Part shown: positions 34,013 to 42,584 of the stretch, in pieces
Position numbering within the stretch: position 1 is the stretch's first letter
How the letters are laid out: every line of letters starts with the position of its first letter
DNA from: JAXMCI01 sp046349435
Lineage (GTDB): Bacteria; Pseudomonadota; Alphaproteobacteria; Dongiales; Dongiaceae
Assembly: GCA_046349435.1 (NCBI GenBank)
Contig: JAXMCI010000009.1
Coordinates: 1-64,000, forward strand
Direction of reading: 5' to 3'
DNA: 64,000 nucleotides
The notes under the pieces: generated by a model
The model's database searches: none
Seen by the model: the letters and a program-made list of their open reading frames with translations, nothing else
Told to the model about the DNA's origin: nothing
Translations under genes and position numbers: made by a program

Positions 34013-34796
34013 CCGGGCTGGCCGCCCTGCAGGCCGAGCTCGTCCGCTACCTGCTGGACGAGCCCAGCGCCATCGCCGCAGCGCTGAGCGACGGCAGACC
34101 GGCCAGCGTCGCGCGGCGGCTCGGCGTCTATCGCCACGCCTACGGCGCGCGGCTGCGCGAGACCCTGGCCAACGACTATCCGAAGCTGGCGGCGCTGGCC
34201 GGCGAGCCGGGCTTCACCGAGCTTGCTGCCGCCTATGTCGCGGCGCACCCGTCGCGCAGCTTCTCGCTGCGCCGCCTCGGCGCTCGCCCTGCCGCCTTCC
34301 TCGCCGCGCGCCGCCCTGGTCGGCACGGCCGGCGCTGGCCGCCATGGCCGCGTTCGAGGGCGCGCTGGCCGACGCCTTCGATGCCGCCGACGCATGGCAT
34401 GCCGCCGTGGCGGCGCTCGCCGCGGTGGCGGCGGAGGATTGGCCGGGCCTGCGTCTGGTGCCGCATCCCGCGGCGATCCCGCTGTCGCTGCCCGTCGACG
34501 CGCCCGCGCTGTGGGCCGCCATCGAGCGGGGCGAGGCGGCGGAGGAGATGGCGGCGGCCGGCCCCGGCGACTGGCTGGTCTGGCGGGACGATCTCGACGT
34601 CCGCTTCCGCCCGCTGCCGCCCGAGGAGGCGGCCGGCTTCGCCGCCATGGCCGACGGCGCCGACTTCGCGCTGCTCTGCGAGACCGTCGCCGGCGTGGTC
34701 GGGGAGGAGGCGGCGCCGCCGCGCGTCGTCGCGATGGTGCAGCTCTGGGCCGGGTCCGGAGCGCTCACGCGGCTGCTGCCGCCGGGATCGCCGTGA
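34009..34796 (+). CDS. bufC: Bufferin recognition partner BufC (DUF2063), first copy, frameshifted
   Basis: ATG 34009 overlaps the bufB stop. The N-terminal DUF2063 domain, thought to present the precursor leader to BufB, is clear: RRLGVYRHAYGARLRETLAN, then DYPKLAALAGEPGFTELAAA and AHPSRSFSLRRLGARPAAFL. Near 34305 the frame changes, and the protein continues as RPALAAMAAFEGALADAFDA, WPGLRLVPHPAAIPL and ALTRLLPPGSP to the stop at 34796. A single indel explains it; sequencing error is as likely as mutation. Confidence 0.85.
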
Positions 34797-36316
34797 GGGC
34801 GGCAAGTCCCCTCGCCCTTCTGCCCGGGGCGCTGCCCCTGCTGCTCAGCCTGGCGGCCGTCGCCGCCGAGCCGGATTGCCGATACCGGGTGACCCTGGAG
34901 GGCGCCGAAGCCGGCGCGCTGCGCGTCGCCCTGCGCTGCGCCGCGGACGGCATCGGCGGCTTCACCATCGACCCGGCGGCGCGGCCCTTCGTCCAGGACT
35001 TCCGCATCGACGGCCGGACCGCCGTCCTGACGGACGGGCAATGGCCGGTCCCGGCCTCGGACCGGGACGCGACCGAGGTCTCCTACCGGCTCGATCTCGA
35101 CGGCTTCGCCGCCACCGCCGACGATGCCGACGCGGCCAGGCGCAGCGGCGGCGCCGTGATCGCGGGCCTCTCGGCGCTGCTCGCCCGGCCGCTCGCGCCG
35201 CGGCGCCTTGCCATCGCGTTCGAGCCCGGCGCCGCGGCGGTCGCCACCGCGCTGCCGGCGACGGACGGCACTTCCGCATCGACAGCGCGGCGCTGCCCAA
35301 GGCCGGCACCATCGTGCTCGGACCGCGCGCCGTACGCTGCGGCTTCCGGCCGCGGCCGGCGGCATGGCGACCCTGGAGCTGCCATCCCGCCGCCGGCCAG
35401 CGCGCCGCGCCGGACGATCTGGCCCGCTGGGTCGGCGACACCGCGGCGGCGGTCGCCGCCTACTGGGGCGGCTCCCGCCGCGAGCGCCTCGCTGGTGCTG
35501 CTGCCCGTCCCGGGGGCGCGCGGGCTGCCCTTCGGCCGCGTCGTCTCGACCGGCGGGATCTCGATCCTGGTGCTGCTCGGCGCCGAGAGCGACGCCGCGG
35601 CGCTCTACGACGAGTGGGTGCTGGTGCACGAGCTGATCCATCTCGGCTCGCCCTACATCCGCGACACCGGCCCCTGGCTGAACGAAGGGCTGGCCACCTA
35701 CATCGAGCCGATCGTCCGCGCCCGGGCCGGCTGGCGGAGCACCGAGTCCGTCTGGCAGGAATGGCTGCAGAACATGCCGCGCGGGCTCGAGGCCATGGGC
35801 CCGGGCGGGCTGCGCCGGGCCGACCGCCGCGGCATCTACTGGGGCGGGGCCCTGTTCTGGCTGTCGGCCGACATCGCCATCCGGCAGGCGAGCGGCGGCC
35901 GAAGCGGCCTCGAGGACTGCCTCAGGGCGGTGCTGCACGGCGGCGGCGACGTCGCCGAAGTGTCGACCACGATGGCCATGCTGGCGGCCTGCGACGCGGC
36001 GGTCGGCGGCAGCGTCACCCGCGATCTCGCGGCGCAGCATCTCGACGGCGGCGCCGCCTTCGACCTGCCGGCGCTGTGGCGCAGTCTCGGCGTCGCGCTG
36101 ACCGCCGACGGCCGCGTCGTGACCGACGACCGGGCGCCGCTCGCCGCCGTGCGCCGCGCCATCGTCGCCGGCCGCGCGCCGCCGGCTCACGCGGCCGGGA
36201 ACGCCGCCGCCGGACCAGTAACGTTCGCGTCACCGGGCGGCGCTGGCCTGTCGGGCGTCGCTCGGGCATTCTATCTGACAGGGACAGCAAGCACCCAAAC
36301 CCGGAGACCCCGATGA
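34793..36316 (+). CDS. Secreted gluzincin-type metallopeptidase (HExxH), frame disturbed in the middle
   Basis: GTG 34793 overlaps the bufC stop (GTGA). A signal peptide follows (PLALLPGALPLLLSLAAVAA), then a mature N-terminal domain (CRYRVTLEGAEAGALRVALR). The catalytic core reads WVLVHELIHLGSPYIRDTG, then LNEGLATYIEPIV: HELIH with a second Glu in NEGLATY, as in M1/M61 peptidases. Between about 35270 and 35485 coherent protein needs four frame changes (HFRIDSAALPKAGTIVLG, GGMATLELPSRRRPARRA and DDLARWVGDTAAAVAAYWGG lie in other frames). The end overlaps the bufA1 start (ATGA); the last 25 residues look atypical and the true stop may be earlier. Operon position suggests processing of bufferin peptides (inference). 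Confidence 0.75.
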   Translation: MRAASPLALLPGALPLLLSLAAVAAEPDCRYRVTLEGAEAGALRVALRCAADGIGGFTIDPAARPFVQDFRIDGRTAVLTDGQWPVPASDRDATEVSYRLDLDGFAATADDADAARRSGGAVIAGLSALLARPLAPRRLAIAFEPGAAAVATALPATDGTSASTARRCPRPAPSCSDRAPYAAASGRGRRHGDPGAAIPPPASAPRRTIWPAGSATPRRRSPPTGAAPAASASLVLLPVPGARGLPFGRVVSTGGISILVLLGAESDAAALYDEWVLVHELIHLGSPYIRDTGPWLNEGLATYIEPIVRARAGWRSTESVWQEWLQNMPRGLEAMGPGGLRRADRRGIYWGGALFWLSADIAIRQASGGRSGLEDCLRAVLHGGGDVAEVSTTMAMLAACDAAVGGSVTRDLAAQHLDGGAAFDLPALWRSLGVALTADGRVVTDDRAPLAAVRRAIVAGRAPPAHAAGNAAAGPVTFASPGGAGLSGVARAFYLTGTASTQTRRPR

Positions 36317-36564
36317 AGAACACCGTCGTGATCGCCTCGGCGCTCGCCGCCGCCCTGTCGCTGACCGCCGTCGCCGCCGCCCAGGCGGCCGACAACGAGA
36401 AGTGCTACGGCGTCGCCAAGGCCGGCAAGAACGACTGCCAGACCACCTCGCATTCCTGCGCCGGCACCGCCTCGGCGGACGGCCAGGCCGACAGCTGGAT
36501 CTACGTCCCGGCGGGGACCTGCGAGAAGATCGTCGGCGGCGCCCTGAAGCCGAAGGGCGCGTGA
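36313..36564 (+). CDS. bufA1: Bufferin precursor, BufA1 type (DUF2282)
   Basis: 83 residues from ATG 36313, with CCGGAGACCCCG upstream. Signal peptide NTVVIASALAAALSLTAVAA ending near AQAADNEK. The mature part has four Cys in the DUF2282 arrangement: EKCYGVAKAGKNDCQTTSHS, then CAGTASADG, SWIYVPAGTCEKIVGG. Product is a periplasmic copper-buffering peptide after modification of Cys. The stop overlaps the GTG start of the second bufB. Confidence 0.92.
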   Translation: MKNTVVIASALAAALSLTAVAAAQAADNEKCYGVAKAGKNDCQTTSHSCAGTASADGQADSWIYVPAGTCEKIVGGALKPKGA

Positions 36565-37427
36565 CGGCACCCTCGCAAGCCACGGCCACGATCCCGGCGG
36601 AAGCCGGGATCGGGCTGCGCTTCCCGCACCATCAGGCGGTGCGCGAGAGCCGGCCGCGGGTCGGCTGGCTCGAGGTACACAGCGAGAACTATCTCGGCGG
36701 CGGCGCGCCGCTGCGCCAGCTCGAGGCCCTGCGCCGCGACTATCCGGTCAGCCTGCACGGCGTCGGCCTGTCGCTCGGCAGCGCCGGGCCGCTCGACGCT
36801 GATCATCTCCGCCGCATCGTGGCGCTGGCGCGGCGGATCGAGCCGGGGCTGGTCTCCGAGCATCTCGCCTGGAGCGTGACCGGCGGCGTCTACTTCAACG
36901 ACCTGCTGCCGCTGCCCTATACCGAGGAGGCGCTCGCCGTCATGGCCGGGCACGTCGACGCCGTGCAGGAGGCGCTCGGCCGCACCATCCTGGTCGAGAA
37001 TCCCTCGACCTACCTGCAGTTCGTCGAGCCGGCCATGGGCGAGACCGAGTTCCTCGCCGCGCTGGTCGCCCGCACCGGCTGCGGCCTGCTGCTCGACGTC
37101 AACAACGTCGCGGTCTCGGCCGGCAATCACGGCCAGGATGCCGTCGCCTACCTGGCCGCGGTGCCGGCCGACGCCGTCGGCGAGATCCATCTCGCCGGCC
37201 ACAGCGTCAAGGACATCGACGGGGTCACGCTGCGGATCGACGACCACGGCTCGGCGGTGGCGCCCGCCGTCTGGTCGCTCTACGAGACGGCGCTGGCCCG
37301 GCTCGGGCCGCGCCCGACCCTGATCGAGTGGGACAGCAACATCCCCGCCCTGCCGGTGCTGCTCGCCGAGGCCGCCGCCGCCGAGGCCCGGCTCGACGCC
37401 GCCCGCCGCCATGCCCGCGCTGCATGA
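36561..37427 (+). CDS. bufB: MNIO-family bufferin-modifying enzyme BufB (DUF692), second copy
   Basis: 288 residues from GTG 36561 (GTGA overlap with bufA1). Same family motifs as the first copy but clearly diverged: AGIGLRFPHHQAV, WLEVHSENYL, LHGVGLSLGS, VSEHLAWS, LVENPSTYLQF, LLLDVNNVAVSAGNHGQD, IHLAGHSVKD, RIDDHGSAVAPAVW and EWDSNIPALPVLL. The ERDDRIP of copy 1 is EWDSNIP here, as usual in enzymes paired with BufA1. It overlaps bufC by 17 bp. Confidence 0.92.
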   Translation: MTAPSQATATIPAEAGIGLRFPHHQAVRESRPRVGWLEVHSENYLGGGAPLRQLEALRRDYPVSLHGVGLSLGSAGPLDADHLRRIVALARRIEPGLVSEHLAWSVTGGVYFNDLLPLPYTEEALAVMAGHVDAVQEALGRTILVENPSTYLQFVEPAMGETEFLAALVARTGCGLLLDVNNVAVSAGNHGQDAVAYLAAVPADAVGEIHLAGHSVKDIDGVTLRIDDHGSAVAPAVWSLYETALARLGPRPTLIEWDSNIPALPVLLAEAAAAEARLDAARRHARAA

Positions 37428-38186
37428 GCTGCAGGCCGCCTTCGCGGCGGCCATCCTCGGCGAGGAGGCCGGTGCGCTGGCAGCCGCGGTGCGCGCCGAC
37501 GGCATCGCCGCCGAGCGGCGCATCCAGGTCTACCGCAACAACAGCCTGATCACGCTGACCGCGGCGCTGCAGGCGACCTTCCCGGTGGTCTGCCGGCTGG
37601 TCGACGAGCGCTTCTTCGGCTTCGCGGCGCAGGCCTTCATCCGCGCGGCGCCGCCGCGGGCCCCGCGGCTTGCCGAGTACGGCGCCGGCTTCGCCGATTT
37701 CCTCGCCGGCTTCGCGCCGGCCGCGGCCCTGCCCTACCTGCCCGACGTGGCGCGGCTGGAATGGGCCATCGCGCGCGCCTTCCACGCCGCCGACGCGCCG
37801 CCGCTCGATCCGGCGCGCCTCGCCGCGCTGCCGCCCGAAGCGCAGGCCGCCGCCGCGCTGGTCGTCCATCCCAGCGCCGCGCTGCTCGCCTCGCCCCACC
37901 CGGTCGAGGCGCTGTGGCAGGCGAACCAGCCGGGCCGCGACGGCGGCGGCCGGTCGACCTCGCCGCCGGTCCCTGCCGGCTGCTCGTCCACCGCCGCGAG
38001 GACGAGGTCGAGATGATGCGGCTCGACGCGCCGGGGCACGCGCTGGCGGCGGCGCTGCTCGCCGGCGCGGCGATCGCGGACGCCCTGGCGGCGGCGCTCG
38101 CCGAGGATCCCGGCTTCGACGCCGGGCCGCCGCTCGGCCGCCTGCTCGCCCGCGGCGTCTTCACCGATCTTCCGGCCGGATCGTGA
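37411..38186 (+). CDS. bufC: Bufferin recognition partner BufC (DUF2063), second copy, frameshifted
   Basis: ATG 37411 lies inside the end of bufB. DUF2063 motifs: ALHELQAAFAAAILGEEAGA, AERRIQVYRNNSLITLTAAL, QATFPVVCRLVDERFFGFAA and PPRAPRLAEYGAGFADFLAG. After LWQANQPGRDGGG, near 37950, one base is missing. The frame then continues PVDLAAGPCRLLVHRREDEV, EMMRLDAPGHALAAALLAGA and LLARGVFTDLPAGS to the stop at 38186. Without correction it would end at 38016. The stop overlaps the start of the glycosyltransferase gene. Confidence 0.86.
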
Positions 38187-39022
38187 GCCCGCTGGTCAGC
38201 GTCATCGTCCCGGCCTGGCGGGCCGAGGCGACCCTGGCGCGCGCGGTGCGCAGCCTGCTCGCCCAGACGCTCGCGGGCTGGGAGGCGATCATCGTCGCCG
38301 ACGACGATGTCGATTATCGCGCCCTGCTGGCCGCGCAGGGGATCGCCGACGACCGGCTGCGCTTCGTCCGCAGCCGGGCACCCGGCAGCGGCGCGGCCGC
38401 GGCGCGCAACGCCGGGCTGGCGGCGGCCGCCGGACGGCTGCTGACGCCGCTCGACGCCGACGACCTGTTCGACGCGGCGCGGCTGGCCCGGCTGGCGCCG
38501 CTGGCAGAGCAGGCGGGCGCGGTGTTCGACAATGTCCGGGTGGTCGAGGAGGAAACCGGCGCGCTGCTGCGCACCGCCTTCCCCGTCGGGGGCGGCGAGC
38601 AGCGGATCGAGGCCGCGGCGGTGCTGCAGGGCTCCGCGCCCCTGAAGCCCCTGCTGCGGCGCGAGCTCACCGAGGGCTGGGACGAGGCGCTGCGCCTCTG
38701 CGACGACGTCGTCTTCAACCTGCGCCTGCTCGACCGCACCGGCCCCGCGCCGCTGGTCGCCGAGCCGCTGCAGGAATACCGCGTGCGCGAGGGCTCGATC
38801 TGCCACGCGCCGGACTCGGGTGCGCGGGCCGAGCGCGACTATGGCTGGATCCTGCAGCGGCTGGCGGCCGACGGCTACGGCATCGCCGACCCGGCGCTGC
38901 GCCGGCTGGCGCGGGACGCCTTCGCCGCCAAGCGCGACCTCAACCGCGCCTTCGAGGCGGCGCGGCAGGCCGGCCGCGCCACCACCTTCCAGGCCTTCGT
39001 CGCCGCCGGCGGGGCCGGCTGA
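38183..39022 (+). CDS. Family 2 glycosyltransferase
   Basis: 279 residues from GTG 38183 (GTGA overlap with bufC). GT-A fold: VSVIVPAWRAEATLARAVRS, LAQTLAGWEAIIVADDDVDY, RAPGSGAAAARNAGLAAAAG and the metal-binding LTPLDADDLFDAARLARL. Family 2 enzymes add a sugar from a nucleotide sugar to lipid, glycan or protein. No membrane segment is seen. Translational coupling to the bufferin genes is unexpected and may mean a shared function or simple compaction. It ends 3 bp from the convergent hydrolase. Confidence 0.85.
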   Translation: MSPLVSVIVPAWRAEATLARAVRSLLAQTLAGWEAIIVADDDVDYRALLAAQGIADDRLRFVRSRAPGSGAAAARNAGLAAAAGRLLTPLDADDLFDAARLARLAPLAEQAGAVFDNVRVVEEETGALLRTAFPVGGGEQRIEAAAVLQGSAPLKPLLRRELTEGWDEALRLCDDVVFNLRLLDRTGPAPLVAEPLQEYRVREGSICHAPDSGARAERDYGWILQRLAADGYGIADPALRRLARDAFAAKRDLNRAFEAARQAGRATTFQAFVAAGGAG

Positions 39023-39025
39023 GGG

Positions 39026-41062
39026 CTACAGCCCGATGCGCGGGAAGCTGTGCTTCCAGTCGCGGCGGCAGACCTTGGTCTCGCCCTCATGGGCCTCGAT
39101 CCAGGCCTCCAGCTCGAAGGTCTCCGGCGTCGAGGTCATGACGGCGCCGGCATCCACCCGGATCTGCCAGGCGCCGCGCCCCATCTCGTAGCTCTGCGTC
39201 ATCTCCGCCCGGGCCGAGCAGGGATTGTCCGGCGCGACCGAGTAGGTCCGCTCGAAGACATGGCCCATCTCCATGCCGATCTCGTCGAGCCGGAACTTGC
39301 CCCAGTCGCCGAACACGCCGCCGTCGATGAACAGGCGATGGGTGACCGCGCCGGTCACCTGGTCGATCGCCACGTTCCGCTCCAGCCGGCCCTTGCGCAG
39401 GATGGTCACCGTCGAGCGCGTCGCCGAGGCGGCCTCGGGCGGCGGCTCCAGCCCGTCATCGGAAATCTGCGGCTGGCGCACCGGCAGCAGCAGCGCCGAG
39501 GCGCCGGCCTGCAGCTTGAGGCGGACCGGCTCGGGCGACGGCCAGATCACCGGCCAGTAGGCCGAGGAGAGCTGCACCCGGAGCCGGTGCCCGGCCGGCA
39601 CCGCATAGGCGATCCCGTGAAAGCGCAGCCGGACCCGGTAGCGGTGGCCGGGCTGCAGCGACTGCGGGCTCTCATGCCCGTCGCGGTGGGTCAGGTTGAG
39701 ATAGCCGCGCGTGATGACGCTGGCGGTGCCGTCGGGCGCGACGTCGATCAGCCGCGCGGTGACCAGCGCCGCCGGCCGGTCGGCGGCGATCTCGAGATCG
39801 AGCTCCGGACGGCCGACGATCTCCAGCCGTCCGGGCAGCGGCGCGCCGTCGAACTCGCGCGAGCCGAAGGCGTCGAGCGACGCGTCGCCGGGAATGTCGC
39901 CGGGCAGCGCGAAGCTGCCGGCATCGCCGGCGCCGATGCCGGTGGTCTGCGGCGAGGCGATCTCGATCGTCACCTCCTGGGCCGCCGTGGTGTCGAGCGT
40001 GCCGGCATTGAGCACCAGCCGGCGCGTCTCGACATGCGGGCTCGGCCAGCGCTGCTCGGCGACCCAGCGCCCCGTCCGGTGACGGTGGCCCGGCGCCGGC
40101 GGCACCCCGTCCATCACGTAGAACTGCAGCGGCGGCTCGCGCGTCACCGCATCGTCGCCGCCCTTCAGCCAGTGGTCCCACCAGCGCAGCGATTCCTGGA
40201 GAAAGCCGACGCTCGGACCGGGCAGGCCCTCATGCGGATAGAGATGCGCCCACGGCCCCATGGTGACGCGGTGCGGCACCTTGAGGTGCTCGGCGAGCCG
40301 GAAGGGCGTGTCGCGGTAGTAGTCGGCCCAGCCGCCCCAGAACCAGACCGGGCACTGGATGGCGTCGTAGTCGAAGCAGACCGAGCCGTGCCGCCAGTAA
40401 TCGTCCTGCGTCTGGTGCTCCAGCCAGAGCGCCGGCCAGAAGGTCTCGGCCTGCAGCCGCTCCAGCCACATGGCGCGCCAGCGCTCGCCGACGATCGCCG
40501 GGTCCGGCGGGCGGGCGTTGAAGATCTGCATGATGGCGCCCCACCAGAAATTGTCGTTCATCAGGCAGCCGCCGGCGTAGTGCACGCACTCCTCGAAGCG
40601 ATTGTCGGTGCCCATCACGGCGACGATGGCCTTCAGCGCCGCAGGCCTGCGCGCCGCCACCTGCAGCGAGTTGTAGGCGCCCCAGGACTTGCCCATCATG
40701 CCGACCGCGCCGGAGCACCAGGGCTGGGCGGCCAGCCACTCGATCACCGCGATGGCGTCGTCCTGCTCGAGCTTCAGGTACTCGTCGTCGAGCACGCCAT
40801 CGGACTCGCCGGAGCCGCGCATGTCGACCCGGATGGCGGCGTAGCCGTGCCCGGCGAACCAGGGATGGATGCTCTCGTCGCGCAGCCGCATGAAGTCGCG
40901 CTTGCGGTAGGGGATGTATTCGAGGATGGCCGGCACCGGCCGCTTCTCGGCACCCTCCGGCAGCCACAGCCGCCCCGCCAGCCGGCAGCCGTCCGGCATC
41001 GGGATCTCGAGGTTCTCGACGTGGCGGACCTTGTGCGGAAACTCGGTGTCGATGCGGGTCAT
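39026..41062 (-). CDS. CocE/NonD-family X-Pro dipeptidyl-peptidase-like hydrolase
   Basis: 678 residues from ATG 41062. Alpha/beta-hydrolase domain: MPDGCRLAGRLWLPEGAEKR, LEYIPYRKRDFMRLRDE, RVDMRGSGESDGVLDDEY and the nucleophile in GMMGKSWGAYNSLQVAARRP (GKSWG). Later come CPVWFWGGWADYYRDT and the likely His in MGPWAHLYPHEG. The C-terminal jelly-roll has FALPGDIPGDASLDAFGSRE. Family members cleave X-Pro peptides, esters or amides. No signal peptide. Monocistronic, between convergent and co-directional genes. Confidence 0.9.
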   Translation of the reverse strand: MTRIDTEFPHKVRHVENLEIPMPDGCRLAGRLWLPEGAEKRPVPAILEYIPYRKRDFMRLRDESIHPWFAGHGYAAIRVDMRGSGESDGVLDDEYLKLEQDDAIAVIEWLAAQPWCSGAVGMMGKSWGAYNSLQVAARRPAALKAIVAVMGTDNRFEECVHYAGGCLMNDNFWWGAIMQIFNARPPDPAIVGERWRAMWLERLQAETFWPALWLEHQTQDDYWRHGSVCFDYDAIQCPVWFWGGWADYYRDTPFRLAEHLKVPHRVTMGPWAHLYPHEGLPGPSVGFLQESLRWWDHWLKGGDDAVTREPPLQFYVMDGVPPAPGHRHRTGRWVAEQRWPSPHVETRRLVLNAGTLDTTAAQEVTIEIASPQTTGIGAGDAGSFALPGDIPGDASLDAFGSREFDGAPLPGRLEIVGRPELDLEIAADRPAALVTARLIDVAPDGTASVITRGYLNLTHRDGHESPQSLQPGHRYRVRLRFHGIAYAVPAGHRLRVQLSSAYWPVIWPSPEPVRLKLQAGASALLLPVRQPQISDDGLEPPPEAASATRSTVTILRKGRLERNVAIDQVTGAVTHRLFIDGGVFGDWGKFRLDEIGMEMGHVFERTYSVAPDNPCSARAEMTQSYEMGRGAWQIRVDAGAVMTSTPETFELEAWIEAHEGETKVCRRDWKHSFPRIGL

Positions 41063-41145
41063 GGCGGCCCCTTGCCTCGCTCTGCGCGGCGCGACGTTAG
41101 CCAGCGTGGGCGCCGCTGTCCAACCCGCATCCGGCGCGGCGCGGG

Positions 41146-42045
41146 TCAGCGGGCGCGCTGGGCGATGATCACGCCGCCGAGGATGCAGATGGCGGCGAGC
41201 AGCAGCGGCAGGGTGAGCTGCTCGCCCAGCAGCAGCGCGGCCAGCGCCAGCCCCGACACCGGCTGCAGGAACTGCAGCAGCCCGATGCGGGCGATGCCGC
41301 CCTTGGCGAGCGCCCAGTACCAGGCGATGTAGCCGAGGATCGAGACGCCGATGGCGAGGAACAGGACGCAGAGCAGCGGCATGGCGCCATGCGCGACGAC
41401 CGCGCCGAGATCGCCGCGCAGCAGCGCGGCCGGCAGCACCGCCGCGCCGGCCAGCAGCACGCCCCAGAAGGTGGCGCCGCGGCTGCTGTAGCCGGTCTGC
41501 GCCAGCCGGCCGCCGGCGACGTAGCCGAGCGAGGCGAGCAGCGCCGAGAGCAGCACCAGACCGTCGCCGGCGATGCTGCCGGCCGCCGCCGCCGGCCCGG
41601 TGCGGAAGGTGATCAGCGCCGCCTCGCCGGCAAGCGCCACGGCGCAGCCGACCGCCCAGCGCCGGCTCGGCAGGCGCCGCTCGAAGGCGGCGGCGTAGAG
41701 CCCGGTGAAGAGCGGCAGCGCTGCCAGGATCAGCCCGCCATGCATCGCCGAGGTCAGGCGCTGGCCGATGCTGAAGATCAGCGGGAAGCCGATGAAGCCG
41801 CAGAAGGCGGAGAGCAGCAGCAGCAGCCGCGGCCGCGCGCCCTTCGGCGGCGCCAGCCTGAGCGCCGGGATCAGCAGCACCGCCGCGGCGCCGGCCAGCA
41901 CGGTGCGCATCAGCGCCACGGTCGCCGGCTCGAGCACGCCCACCGCCGCCTTGGTGGCGACGCTCGAGCCGCCCCAGATCACCACGGCGACCAGGGCGGT
42001 CAGGATCGCGCTCAGCGGCGGCGCGGCGGAGGACGGTGCGGACAT
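41146..42045 (-). CDS. EamA-family (DMT superfamily) transporter
   Basis: 299 residues from ATG 42045. Ten predicted membrane segments in two EamA repeats: ILTALVAVVIWGGSSVATKA, FCGFIGFPLIFSIGQRLTSA, then FLAIGVSILGYIAWYWALAK and SGLALAALLLGEQLTLPLLL. Such proteins export amino acids or small metabolites across the inner membrane. A GTG at 42081 would add 12 residues before the first segment. Divergent to the TfoX-N gene. Confidence 0.88.
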   Translation of the reverse strand: MSAPSSAAPPLSAILTALVAVVIWGGSSVATKAAVGVLEPATVALMRTVLAGAAAVLLIPALRLAPPKGARPRLLLLLSAFCGFIGFPLIFSIGQRLTSAMHGGLILAALPLFTGLYAAAFERRLPSRRWAVGCAVALAGEAALITFRTGPAAAAGSIAGDGLVLLSALLASLGYVAGGRLAQTGYSSRGATFWGVLLAGAAVLPAALLRGDLGAVVAHGAMPLLCVLFLAIGVSILGYIAWYWALAKGGIARIGLLQFLQPVSGLALAALLLGEQLTLPLLLAAICILGGVIIAQRAR

Positions 42046-42163
42046 CGGGGCTGCGGCGGAGGGTGCCTCGGGCGGGAGCACGCAAGATCGGGCATCGCCC
42101 GGGCCGGCGCAAGCCGCCTTGCCCGCATGCTATCCTGGCCGTCCACGCACCACGAGGTGAGCG

Positions 42164-42547
42164 ATGGCCTGGTCGGCCGAAGACAGGGCGGCGGCGGCGC
42201 TGGCGGAGGACCTCTTCGCGCCGCTCGGCCGCATCGAGATCCGCCGCATGTTCGGCGGCGCCGGCCTCTATGCCGATGGCGTCTTCTTCGGCCTCGTCGA
42301 CCGCGGCGAGATCTTCCTCAAGGCGGACCCGGAGAGCGAGCCGCTCTTCGCCGCCGCCGGATCGCGCCGCTTCGAGTACAGCCGGCGCGACCGCGACGAG
42401 CCGATGCGGCTGGCCTTCTGGACGCTGCCCGAGGAGGCGCTCGACGATTCCGAGGCGGCGCTCGACTGGGCCCGCCGGGCGCTGGCGTCGGCGCTGAAGG
42501 CGCGCGCGCCGAAGCCGCGCAAGCGCGCACCGCGGCGGGAGCGCTGA
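42164..42547 (+). CDS. TfoX N-terminal domain protein
   Basis: 127 residues from ATG 42164, with GAGGTGAGCG upstream. The TfoX-N fold is seen as LGRIEIRRMFGGAGLYADGV, FFGLVDRGEIFLKADPES and RLAFWTLPEEALDDSEAALD, followed by a basic tail (KPRKRAPRRER) that could bind nucleic acid. Only the N-terminal domain of TfoX/Sxy is present, as in many non-competent alphaproteobacteria; function unclear. Confidence 0.85.
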   Translation: MAWSAEDRAAAALAEDLFAPLGRIEIRRMFGGAGLYADGVFFGLVDRGEIFLKADPESEPLFAAAGSRRFEYSRRDRDEPMRLAFWTLPEEALDDSEAALDWARRALASALKARAPKPRKRAPRRER

Positions 42548-42550
42548 GAC

Positions 42551-42580
42551 ATCCCCTCGCCCACGAAGCGGGAGAGGAGA
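42551..42580. repeat. Decayed copy of the palindromic repeat found in dnaE2
   Basis: CCCCTCGCCC-ACGA-AGCGGGAGAGGA resembles the element at 1074-1100 (CCCCTCGCCCGCGCGAGCGG). It sits just after the TfoX-N stop, between convergent genes, the usual position for this repeat, where it may act in transcript ending. Confidence 0.5.
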
Positions 42581-42584
42581 AGGA

